NCBI GenBank assembly: GCA_009763385.1 | Contig: CM019823.1 | Span: 30,531,845 to 30,595,844, forward strand | Source of the DNA: Coix lacryma-jobi var. lacryma-jobi | Taxonomy: Eukaryota; Streptophyta; Magnoliopsida; Poales; Poaceae | Direction: 5' to 3' | DNA: 64,000 bases | Shown: piece after piece, positions 33,322-43,224 of the stretch | How the letters are laid out: each line of letters starts with the position of its first letter | Numbering within the stretch: the stretch's first letter is position 1 | Program-made: the position numbers and the translations under genes | Notes under the pieces: model-generated | Database searches by the model: none | Told to the model about the DNA's origin: nothing | What the model saw: only the letters and a program-made list of their open reading frames with translations

Positions 33322-33537
33322 GGGCCCATAAGTCTAATTAATCTGTCATTAACACATGTGTTACCGTAGCACTTTAGTACCAAATCATGAACTAATTAGT
33401 CTTAAAAGACCCGTCTCGCAAATTCAATGCAAACTGTGTAATTAGTTATTTTTAATCTATATTTAGTACTCCATGCATGTGTCCAAATATTTATGTGACT
33501 GATGTAAAGTTTCTTTATTTTAGAACTAAACATGACC
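33322..33537. mobile_element. GGCCTTGTTTAG-family MITE remnant (reversed)
   Basis: The right end AGAACTAAACATGACC is the reversed terminal repeat of the family. Inside lie the family core (TTAAAAGACCCGTCTCGCAAATTC) and the TTTAGTACTCCATGCATG block. The left end is eroded. Confidence 0.6.
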
Positions 33538-33574
33538 TGAACCTTTTTTCTATACTCTTTCCTTTTCTTTCTTA

Positions 33575-33735
33575 GACCTTGTTTAGTTCCCACCGAAAAA
33601 AAATCACCTATCACATCGAACGTTTAGACACATGTATAAAGTACTAAACATAGAATATAAAAATAACTAATTACACAGATTGCTTGTAAATTGCAAGACG
33701 ATTTTTTAAGTCTAATAAGTTATGTTTTGACCGTA
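33575..33735. mobile_element. GGCCTTGTTTAG-family MITE, truncated
   Basis: Starts GACCTTGTTTAGTTCCC and runs through CACATCGAACG, AAAATAACTAATTACACAG and GCAAGACGA, the family order. The right terminal repeat is missing. Confidence 0.6.
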
Positions 33736-34629
33736 TTTTCTATGGAACTAACTAAATTAATAAAATTGACCAGTATAAATATCATTATAACACTAAAAAA
33801 ATTTTCTATAAATCTAGTTGAATAACTATATTTTAATATATTATAATTTATTTGTTCTCAACTTTGTATATCACAATTTAACGACTATTGTGGTACAGAT
33901 GATTACGACTTGAGATGTTGGTGTACATGTCGACATTAGGTTGTTTGAAAAACTAAAAACATAATTTTAAAATTAGAAATCAAAATCAATGTCTGTGCCT
34001 CTAAATGATCATAGAAAAAACATTGCCCGGTATGTCGTCATCCGAGGTTCTTTGAAAAAAATGAATTCTAAAATTTGGTAACAAAGTATATTTGAGCCCT
34101 AAAATATAATGAATAAAAAGTTATCAAATGTAAAGTTCTATATCTATCAAGCTCTAATAAAGTTGATACAACCGTTTGGACTTCGGAGATCGGGTAGAGT
34201 GGAAGACGAAATGAAGATCCAAACATTTGATGTGACGATAACTAATTTTTAGTCCCTAGATCCAAACTCCTATAGAGCTGACAGCCGCAATGGAAAGTTC
34301 ACTAGAGAGGAAACTTAGCCCCCCTTCAAGACAAATGATTCATGGGGAAAATTTATAGGATTCTAAACCTGTAGGAATTTTTCCTATGTAATCCTCTAGA
34401 ACAAAGGATTAACCATCTTGAAATCTACTCCTGCAGGAATTTTGAAGGAAATCTACATGCGGTCTAACTTCTGGAATCATTTGTATCTATCTTTTTCTTC
34501 TAATTACTGTGTTTCATGTTTTTTCAATTCCTGCAGGATTGCAAGTGACATGCAACTCGATTCTATATTTTGGATTTCCTGTGTTACAAAGAGTCCTTTA
34601 GGTCAGAAATTAGTGGGTATAGTTGGTCA

Positions 34630-34972
34630 GAGCAACTCCAACGGTTTTGTATTCTTTGTTTGGCAAAATATGATATTTGCCAACTCTCAAATTAATACGA
34701 CAAAGGTAAAAAAAGTCAATATCCAACGGTTTTGCATTTAGACTTAACAAAACTAAAAACTTATGCGCACGAGAGGAAAATATCCCCGAGAGTAGCACGC
34801 GAGGGCAATTGCCAAGCGAACCGCAGCTTGACATATATGTCATATATCACCCGGTGTCTGCCAAGTTACTAAAAATGCTAAACTCATTTGTCAAACTGTT
34901 GGATAGAAGATTTTTAAATGTTTTTGCAAAACCAAGAATGTCAAACTCATTGCAAAACCATTGGAGTTGCTC
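34630..34972. mobile_element. Tourist-like MITE C
   Basis: A 343-bp element with ends GAGCAACTCCAACGGTTTTG and, reversed, GAGCAACTCCAATGGTTTTG (19 of 20 matching). The flanks are TCA (34627-34629) and TTA (34973-34975), a 3-bp duplication with one change. A second ATCCAACGGTTTTGCATTTA block at about 34722 repeats part of the left end. Confidence 0.8.
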
Positions 34973-34975
34973 TTA

Positions 34976-35691
34976 AGTGCTAGAAATTAGGGGAGGTCCT
35001 AAAATTTTAGAGCCCTAGGTACAACTTGCACTCTCCTAGACTTGCCTAAGCTCTGTCAAGAAAGAACAATTTATACCAGAAGAATACCGCACACAATGTT
35101 ACAGTATCTATAGAATATTAGATCAAATTATAAGAGAATGTGATAGAAAATATATAATAAACATGGATACCTTGTATGTTGACAAACTAAAATAGTATTT
35201 TCATTTAGTGGAGCCTGTTGTAGCAAATATTAGGAGGAATAGTCATCCTCCTAATTCTTGTACAGATCTCCACAATTCCTAATTATTAGGAGGAATATAT
35301 TTGAAAAACAATAATTCAGGGCACTTAGTGAAATATGCCACGTGGATGGTTTGCGTGTGGAGATTGAAAGATGCGAGGTTTGTTTTTACAAGAGATATAG
35401 ATAGGTCAGTAGACAGTAGTAAGTAATGATGAACTCAATAAGGCTTAATGCTTGATTTGTTGGAATTGAGAGGAATTAGAAAACACTCTAATAATGAGAT
35501 AACAAACACTTTTTAAAAATTAGTTTCAATCTATAGTTTAAACAGTAATTGAACTGTATGTATCACCCGGTTTTGATTTGTAGTTGCAACTTATTCGTCA
35601 CCCGGTTTTGATTTGTAGTTGCAACTTATTCGTTGGTTGGGCCTGGGCAAGTATCTAATAGCCGGCGTCACCAACATCATGGAAATCTTCC
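34976..35691. other. AT-rich intergenic DNA left of the Copia element
   Basis: No gene. It contains a TAGGAGGAAT/ATTCCTCC inverted motif near 35230-35300 and the perfect 35-bp tandem repeat at 35563-35632. Confidence 0.5.
35563..35632. repeat. Perfect 35-bp tandem duplication
   Basis: Two identical units starting TCACCCGGTTTTGATTTG are joined without a gap. Perfect identity points to a recent event. Confidence 0.9.
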
Positions 35692-35791
35692 TGTTAGAGT
35701 GTATGAGTCCAGGCCCATGAGGCCCATGTAACTCTATCTATATTGCAACTCTTCTAGGGTTAGTCCAGTAATAGAAACACAATTCCTAGCA
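35692..35791 (+). repeat. 5' LTR of the short-LTR Copia
   Basis: TGTTAGAGTGTATG...TCCTAGCA, 100 bp. Differs from the 3' LTR by six transitions. Confidence 0.95.
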
Positions 35792-35804
35792 TGGTATCGA
35801 GCTA
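35792..35804 (+). other. Primer-binding site, Copia
   Basis: TGGTATCGAGCTA directly follows the LTR and resembles the initiator tRNA-Met site TGGTATCAGAGC. Confidence 0.8.
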
Positions 35805-35874
35805 GTCTCTCCGTCCCTTCCTCTCCCAGCCGGCGCCGCCTCCCTCTCCAGCCGCTGGCACCGCCGTTGCCTCC

Positions 35875-37971
35875 ATGGCCGGCGGTGAGGAGTTCCCTCC
35901 TCTTCCCCCATACTTCCAGACTTTCCCTCCTCTTCCCCATCCCAACACCTGGGCGTGCGTGGCGGCGTCCCGACCTGCCGCCGCCGCTCTCCACGCCGGC
36001 GCGGGCTCCAGCGCGGCTGGTGCTGCCGCCGTCGCCGCAGCAGCCACTACCGCAGCCGCCGCGGGCCGCGCAGGTGGCGCAGGCGGCGAAGACCCGCTGC
36101 TCGCTGAAGATCTCCCTGTCGGCGCGGGCGGCGGGGGCGCCCCTGCCGGCACGGTGCTCCCCGGCGCGCCCGTCCCGGTCCCTCACCTCGGCGCGGTGCT
36201 CCCCGGCGCGCTCGGCCCTGGCGCGCTCGGCGGCCTGCCTGGCGGTGCGGGTGGCGCGGGCGTGGGGGGCGCTCTGCTTCCCGGCGCGGCTCTCGGCGCC
36301 GTGCTCCCTGGCGTGCTGCCTGGCGGCGCGGGCGGCGGAGGCGCCCTACTTCACGGCGTGGAGCTTCATGGCGTGCCCGTCCCGGTTCCTCAGCCTTTCC
36401 CGCCACCGCCACCTCCTCCTCCCCCGGGTGCTCAAGACCCGGCGCAGGGCCGCCTGCCTCCCATGCTGCTGCCCCTGCGCTATGGCCAGCAGGGCGGGCA
36501 CCTGGGTACTGCGGATGCGAACCTCGCAGCCGCCCTCGACGCGGCGCGGGCTGCTGCGGCGGGGCAGGCACGCGTCCAGGCTGCTGCTCTTGCCTGGGAG
36601 CGGGAGCGCGACGCTGCCGATGCCTTGGCCCGCCGTATCGTCGAGGCGGAGCAGCTCCTCGTCTTCCCTGTTCATCACGACGTGAGCGCCACCTCCTCCG
36701 GCTTGACTGCTGCTCATCGTCCGCTGGCTACGGCGATCCTCTGGCACGATCCGGCCGACCCTCTCATGGCACAACTTCACATCCAGGCGGGGGGCGTCCA
36801 AAACATCCGCAGTTTGGTTCCCGTCCTCCTGGAGCCTGAGTCGCCTTCCTACGCTCGTTGGCGAGACCTGGTCCTCCTAACCCTTCGTCGTTACGCTCTC
36901 GACGACCACATCCTCCTCGACACTCCAGCTGCGGCCCAGTATCCTGCGTGGCTAAGGCTCGATAGCATCGTCCTCTCCTGGATCATCGGCACCATCTCGC
37001 TCGATCTTCAAGACCTGGTCCGCAACACTCCTGGCGCTCGACACGCGTGGGTGGCTCTCGAGGGGCAGTTTCTGGGCAATGCCGAGGCCCGGGCCCTGCG
37101 CCTCGATGCGAGCTTCCGCACTTTTGTTCAAGGCGACTTCTCCGTGGGTGAGTTCTGCCGCCGCATGAAGGGCCTCGCCGACTCTCTAGGTGACCTTGGC
37201 TGCCCCGTTGACGACTGGATCCTGGTCCTCAACGTCCTCCGCGGCATCAGCGACCGCTACAGCCACCTACGAACATGGATCACTCGTCAGCGGCCCTTTC
37301 CCTCCTTCCTGCAGGTCCATGACGACCTTGTCATGGAGGAGCTCACTCAGGGCGTCCCGCCTGGGTCTCACTCGACGTCGGGCTCCTCGTCCTCCTCGAC
37401 AGCTCTTGCTGCGGCTCCACCACCGCGCTCGACCGCTCCACCTGCGTCGTCCCTTCTGGGTCCTCCTCCCCCCGGGCCGAGCGGGGGTGGGGGGGTCGTG
37501 GCGGCCGCCGTCGACGTGGGGGGGGGGCGTGGTGCAGGGTCTGGTCGTGGGACTGCTCCGGCCGCCCCAGCCCCTCCTCGGGGTGCACCCTGGCCTTCTT
37601 TCCACAACCCGTGGTCAGGGCACATCTTCATGTGGCCCTACCAGGCGGCTGGTGGTGAGCCCCGTGCTCCGACGGCCATGCTCACGGGCGCAGCTCCGTT
37701 CCCGGCACCGTGGACTATGCCTACAGTGGCTGCCCTTCCGCTTTCGTCGCCATGGGCTCCACCTGCTGGGACGCCCGGGCCTGTCGGTTGGGACCCGACG
37801 GCCTTGGCTCGCTCTTTCGGCACCATGACCCTCACGCCTCCAGTCGGCCAGGACTGGATCGCCGACTCCGGGGCCACGTTCCATACCACTCCTGACCCTG
37901 GTATACTCTCCTTCGTTCACCCTCCTTCTCCTTCTCATCCTTCGTCCATCATGGTCGCAAATGGGTCATGA
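35875..37971 (+). pseudogene. Copia gag and protease N-part, ends at a premature stop
   Basis: 698 codons from ATG. The first ~190 residues are Ala/Gly/Pro-rich low complexity encoded by very GC-rich sequence. A Copia gag domain follows (ARWRDLVLLTLRRYALDDH, WVALEGQF, FCRRMKGLADSLGDLG). No CCHC zinc knuckle was found. The protease begins with IADSGATFH (Asp codon at 37864). TGA at 37969-37971 falls where the frame would continue into pol five codons before the next Met, so it is a nonsense change. Confidence 0.85.
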
Positions 37972-40503
37972 ATTCCTGTCACCTCTATGGGTGCTGCCGG
38001 CACCCATGGCTCCTTTCGTCTTCCTGATGTCTTGGTTGCCCCGTCTATGGTTCATAACCTACTTTCCATTCGTCGTTTTACAACTGACAACTCTTGTTCT
38101 ATTGAATTTGACTCTTCTGGTCTTACTGTGAAGGATTTGGCCTCCCGGCGTCGACTGCTCCGATGTGACAGCTCGGGACCCCTTTACACGCTTCGCCTTC
38201 CTCCATCCCCGTCTTCCACTTCATCAGTTGCTTTCGTCTCCTCGGCTTCCTCCACTACCTGGCACCGTCGTCTTGGACATCCCGGCCGAGACATTTTGAT
38301 GCGGCTTAGTCTTAGTTCCGACATACCATGTACTCGGGCTCACGATGAGCATTTATGTCACGCGTGTCAGATGGGTCGACATGTTCGCCTTCCTTTTCCC
38401 ACCTCTTCTTCCCATGCGACCCACATTTTTGATCTTGTACACTGCGACCTATGGATGTCTCCTGTCATGAGTATTTCTGGTTATAAATACTATCTTGTGT
38501 TGGTGGATGATTTCTCTCACTATTCGTGGACTTTTCCTATTCGTGCCAAGTCTGACACTTTCTCCACGCTCCTTCACTTCTTTACCTCAGTGTCCACTCA
38601 GTTCGGCCTCACCATCAAGGCCATTCAGTGTGACAACGGGCGCGAGTTCGATAACCCCACGTCTCGTGCTTTCTTTCTCTCTCACGGCGTGCAGTTGCGC
38701 ATGTCGTGCCCCTACACCTCCTCCCAGAACGGAAAGGCCGAGCACATGATTCGCACCACTAACGACACCATTCGCACCCTTCTCTTGCAAGCCTCTCTTC
38801 CGGCTCGTTTCTGGGCCGAGGGGCTTCACACCTCCACATACCTCCTCAACCGTTTACCTTCCGCTGCCTGTCCTGCTCCCACTCCTCACCACGCCCTGTT
38901 CGGTGCCCCTCCTCACTATGACCACCTCCGTGTCTTCGGGTGTGCATGCTACCCTAACACCACTGCCACTGCTCCCCACAAGCTGGCTCCTCGGTCGACT
39001 CGGTGTGTCTTCCTCGGGTACTCCCCGGATCACAAGGGGTACCGTTGCTTTGACCTCTCCTCTCGTCGCGTACTCATCTCCCGCCATGTTGTGTTCGATG
39101 AGTCCGATTTTCCTTTCTCCACCACCACCTCTACTCCATCCGCCACTGCACCACCCACCCCTGACCTTGACCCCTCCCTCCTGTTTCCAACTGACGCGAT
39201 GGTCCAACCACCTTTACTGTTTTACCCTGCAGGTACCACTCTACCACGTCCGCCGCCGGTCTCGTACCTCGGCTCGCCGTCCTCGGGCGCTCCGCCGAAC
39301 CCTGTGCCTAGCGACAGTCCGGCGGCACCGTCCACTCGTGCTCCGCCGGACCCTGCGCCTGACGCGGGTCCCGCGTCCTCTGCGCCTCCTACACGCTACG
39401 CCCAGCCGGTGCGTGTCTACCCGCGCTGTGCGCGGGCGACCTCGCCGCCCCCGGTGCGGGAAGTGTCGCCGTCATCGGCCCCTCCGTCTCCTGTCGCGAC
39501 CTCGGCGCCACCGGTGTGGGACGTGTCGCCGTCCTTGCCACCGCGTTCTCCCGTCGCCGCCTCTCCACCGTCGACGCCTACGCCGCCGCCGCCGCCGCCT
39601 CCACCACCAGTTGCTCGGGGCGAGCGGCCTGTATACCACCCGCCGCTCCTTCACCGCCACCCGCGTCATGTTCACCCCATAGTGATGCGGCATGCGGCGG
39701 GGGTACTACGGCCTCCGGCTCTCGCCTCGACGACCAGTGACACGGGGGTCTCTCCAGTACCCTCTTTCGTGCGCGACGCCTTGGCCGCCCCCCACTGGCG
39801 AGGTGCGATGGAAGAGGAGTACGCGGCTCTTCTTGCCAACCAGACCTGGGATCTGGTGCCCCGTCCACCTGGCTCCAATGTCGTCACCGAGAAGTGGATC
39901 TGGACGCACAAGCGACGTGCCGATGGTTCTCTCGAGCGGTACAAGGCTCGCTGGGTTCCCAAGGGTTTCACTCAGCGGCCTGAAGTTGATTATGATGAGA
40001 CATTCAGTCCAGTGGTGAAGCCTGCTACAGTCTGCACGGTCCTCTCGCTGGCTCTCTCTCGCTCCTGGCCCGTGCATCAGCTGGATGTCAAGAATGCCTT
40101 TCTTCATGGGACACTTGCTGAGACCGTCTACTGCAGTCAGCCTGCGGGTTTTGTTGACTCCACCCGACCTAATCTGGTGTGTCGCCTCAAAAAGTCTCTT
40201 TACGGACTCAAGCAGGCCCCTTGGACGTGGTACTCTCGGTTTGCTGCCTATCTGTTCACTCTGGGCTTTGTGGAGGCCAAGTCCGACACTTCTCTGTTCA
40301 TATATCACCACGGCGAGGAGACTGCCTATCTGCTGCTCTATGTTGATGACATTGTGCTCACATCTTCCAGCCCGACACTGCTGCAGCGGATCATCACCTC
40401 CCTTCAGCAGGAGTTCGCGATGAAGGATCTCGGTGTGCTCCATCACTTTCTCGGGATTACTGTTGAACCTCAGACAGGGGGTCTCTTTCTTCACCAGCGG
40501 TAA
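37972..40503 (+). pseudogene. Copia pol: protease end, integrase, reverse transcriptase, to a premature stop
   Basis: Continues the gag frame. It contains protease remainder, integrase zinc motif (WHRRLGHPG...CHACQMGRH), the catalytic core with VHCDLW, CDNGREF and NGKAEH, a Pro/Ser-rich linker, then reverse transcriptase with KARWVPKGF, DVKNAFLHG, YGLKQAP and YVDD (40339-40350). It ends at TAA (40501-40503), after which the frame stays open into RNase H. Confidence 0.9.
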
Positions 40504-41283
40504 TACACTCTTGATATCCTGGAGCGAGCTGGGATGACTGACTGCAAGCCCTACTCCACCCCAGTTGACACTCAGGCCAAGCTGTCAGAGACCGAGGGCA
40601 CTGCAGTCACTGACCCCACTGCATGCAGGAGTCTTGCAGGGGCGCTTCAGTACCTCACATTCACCCGCCCGGACATCACCTATGCAGTTCAGCAGATTTG
40701 CCTACATATGCATGATCCGCGCGAGCCTCATCTCACGGCTCTCAAGCGCCTCCTTCGCTACCTCCGTGGCACTATCGACTATGGCCTGCTCCTCCACCGG
40801 TCTACCTCCACCGAGCTTGTCGTCTACACCGACGCTGACTGGGCCGGGTGTCCAGACACTCGCCGATCCATCTCCGGCTATGCAATTTTCCTCAGCGACA
40901 ACTTGGTGTCTTGGTCGTCCAAGCGACAGCCGGTGGTCTCCCGCTCTAGTGCCGAGGCGGAGTACCGCGTTGTTGCCAACGGCGTGGCTAAGGCGTCTTG
41001 GCTCCGGCAGCTCCTTGGCGAGCTCCACAATCCCCTCACCCGGAGCACGCTGGTCTATTGCGACAACGTGAGTGCGGTGTACCTCTCCACCAACCCCGTT
41101 CAGCACCAGCGGACCAAACATGTGGAAATTGATCTCCACTTCGTCCGCGATCGGGTGGCCATCGGCGATGTTCGGGTTCTCCACGTCCCGACCACATCCC
41201 AGTTTGCCGACATCTTCACCAAGGGCCTGCCATCTTCGACGTTCTCCGAGTTTCGCTCCGGCCTCAACATCACTAGTGGCTAG
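40504..41283 (+). pseudogene. Copia pol C-terminus: RNase H
   Basis: Same frame, downstream of the TAA. It starts with YTLDILERAGM and carries RPDITYAV, DADWAG, SSAEAEYR, CDN and RTKHVEIDLHF, the conserved Copia RNase H order, ending TGEX-like FRSGLNITSG before a normal stop at 41281-41283. Confidence 0.9.
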
Positions 41284-41373
41284 TTGAGTCTGTGGGGGGC
41301 TCATGTGCGTGTTCTTCTTCTTTTCGTGTCCAGTCTTGAAACTCCGCTGCGCCGGCAGTTCAGACTGCGGGGG

Positions 41374-41473
41374 TGTTAGAGTGTATGAGTCCAGGCCCAT
41401 GAGGCCCATGTAACTCTATCTATATTGCAACCCTTCTAGGGTTAGCCCAGTAACAGAAACACAGTTCCCAGCG
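41374..41473 (+). repeat. 3' LTR of the short-LTR Copia
   Basis: Begins TGTTAGAGTG after the purine tract and ends CCCAGCG, where the normal terminal CA has become CG. It is fixed by the CTTCC duplication that follows. Confidence 0.93.
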
Positions 41474-41785
41474 CTTCCAACCATGCGACAGACATAAACA
41501 AAACAGGTGACCGTGAAATGTGCCATCATCATCCATATGAGTTTGATTTCAATCGGATCCGTCATTTTCGCCCATGTGTTGTACCTGTGCAACCGGGCAC
41601 GGCACGGGAAACCTTCCCATAAAACGCCAGGACACGCTTGCGAAATGAGTACGCATCACTTGGCAGTCGTAGAGAGTCACACAGATCTCTGTGGAGGGTG
41701 CTAAGTGCAGATGCCGCGTAGCAGGGGCAGACGCAGACCAGCTAGGCCACCACAAAATTTAGATCTCCCCGATCTCTCTTCTACT

Positions 41786-42025
41786 GGCCTTGTTTAGTTT
41801 CCCCGACTTCCCCAAATATTTTTAGATTCTCCGTCACATCAATCTTTAGCTGCATGCATGAACCATTAAATGTAGGTAAAAAAAATAATTAATTGTACTT
41901 TTAGTATCTACATGTCTAGACGAATCTTTTGAGTCTAATTGGTCCATGTTTGAACAAAGTTTGTCAAATAACAACGAAAGTGCTACAGTGCAAATTCCAA
42001 ATATTTCTCGGAACTAAACAAGGCC
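41786..42025. mobile_element. MITE with GGCCTTGTTTAG ends, copy 2 (intact)
   Basis: 240 bp. GGCCTTGTTTAGTTTCC at the left pairs with GGCCTTGTTTAGTTCCG reversed at the right. The core is GACGAATCTTTTGAGTC. No target duplication is obvious. Confidence 0.88.
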
Positions 42026-43224
42026 CAGGTTGAAGCCAAATCTGGAACCAAATTTGCTTCGGCTACAAGGCACACCTATACACCAATAGCAGTGTTTGCT
42101 TCTCTTTGCTCCAGTCCTAGTGTTTTCAAGGACATCGGTTCTTCGCTTAACACGATGTTTAGTCCCTTTTGGAATGCAGTTTTTTTTGTTTTATTTCCTG
42201 TATGTTTTTCTTATGAAAATAAACTGAATCCTGTGTATTTCAAAGGTACCCTTAATAATTCCTTAACTTGGAACTGTCTCGAAAATGTTCAACTAACTAT
42301 TGCTCATAAATTAAGAGGTTTGAATCTTAAAATCCACGCACCTTGATGGAGTAAAAAAAAAGAATGATTGAATGATAGGAGTATCCCTCATAAGAGAGAG
42401 AATAAAGAAGGATTGGTACAGGCTCTTTCGTAAAAGCTATTGCCTAACTTTGGCAGAAGTTCTTGTATCGCTGATGTTCTAGTTTGGTACCAGTCTCCGT
42501 CAGTACACTTAAGTTTTCTGTATAAAAATTACAGCTGTATGTACATTTCCTGCAAAACCATGTGCCATCGACTTCCTTTTTTACTATAATACGTGGCATT
42601 TACTTATATATATTGTCCTGAAGTCAACCGTAGTGCCCTATTCTTCAAATGAGCAGCCAAAGAAAACAGTCATCTAGGTAGATTTGGAATACTACATACA
42701 GAGTTCAAATTTTCTGGATAAAGACAACAGCAGTTTAACATGTTGCAGAACTCAAGTACCATGTGACATTGACTTGAGACTTCTCTTGCCCTTAAGTAAT
42801 AACTTGATGGCCTAATCTTCAAATTGACCAGCAAACAATAATTGCAGAAACGCTAGATACATGTGTACAGAAATTCTCTGAATGAAGACTTTGTTGAAAT
42901 TGTAACACAATTTGAACTGCAGTTTCATAGTACAAGATAATGAATTGATAAACAATAAGGGATCAAAGCTTCAGCCCACCTGAAGAGTGCAGAGTTCATA
43001 GCCTCCTTGGAGGCTGAGATAGACGTGCCTCCACTTCTCCTCGCACTTTTATTTCTTCATCAGATATACAAGTATGATTCATTTGCCAGCCAGGCCACAA
43101 TTTCAAAAGTAAATTCAGCTCTTCTCCTTTTTAAGTATCACCCTCCTTTTTTTTTTGGCTCTTTTCTGTTTTCCTTTCTCATGGTCTGACACTACCAAAC
43201 GGAAAACACTTCCAATTTGTTTTT
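42026..43224. other. 3' flank of the Rossmann gene, with diverged tandem repeats
   Basis: No second gene. It probably contains the 3' UTR of the minus-strand gene ending at 43225. The diverged repeats at 42515-42890 are described separately. Confidence 0.5.
42515..42890. repeat. Diverged tandem repeat, units of ~165-195 bp
   Basis: Units begin near 42515 and 42711, with a partial third at 42875. Each runs TTTCTG-TAAA, ACAGC, ACCATGTG(C/A)CAT-GACTT, CTTCAAAT-GA-CAGC and a TAGAT block in the same order. Identity is modest, so the duplication is old. Confidence 0.55.

Larger units (their letters stand above)
33081..34629. other. Intergenic DNA with MITE remnants
   Basis: The first ~200 bp continues the split SIRE-like sequence. 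Decayed GGCCTTGTTTAG-family MITEs follow at 33322-33537 and 33575-33735. The region 34320-34600 has repeated CTGCAGGAAT and TCCTATG-type motifs suggesting another decayed MITE. No gene seen. Confidence 0.5.
35692..41473 (+). mobile_element. Complete Copia retrotransposon with 100-bp LTRs
   Basis: A 5,782-bp element with a perfect CTTCC duplication (35687-35691 and 41474-41478). The LTRs are only 100 bp (35692-35791 and 41374-41473). A tRNA-Met-type site TGGTATCGAGC follows the 5' LTR, and GACTGCGGGGG precedes the 3' LTR. Gag, protease, integrase, reverse transcriptase and RNase H follow in Copia order in one frame broken by two stop codons. The LTRs differ at 6 of 100 positions, so it is much older than the Gypsy element. 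Confidence 0.95.
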
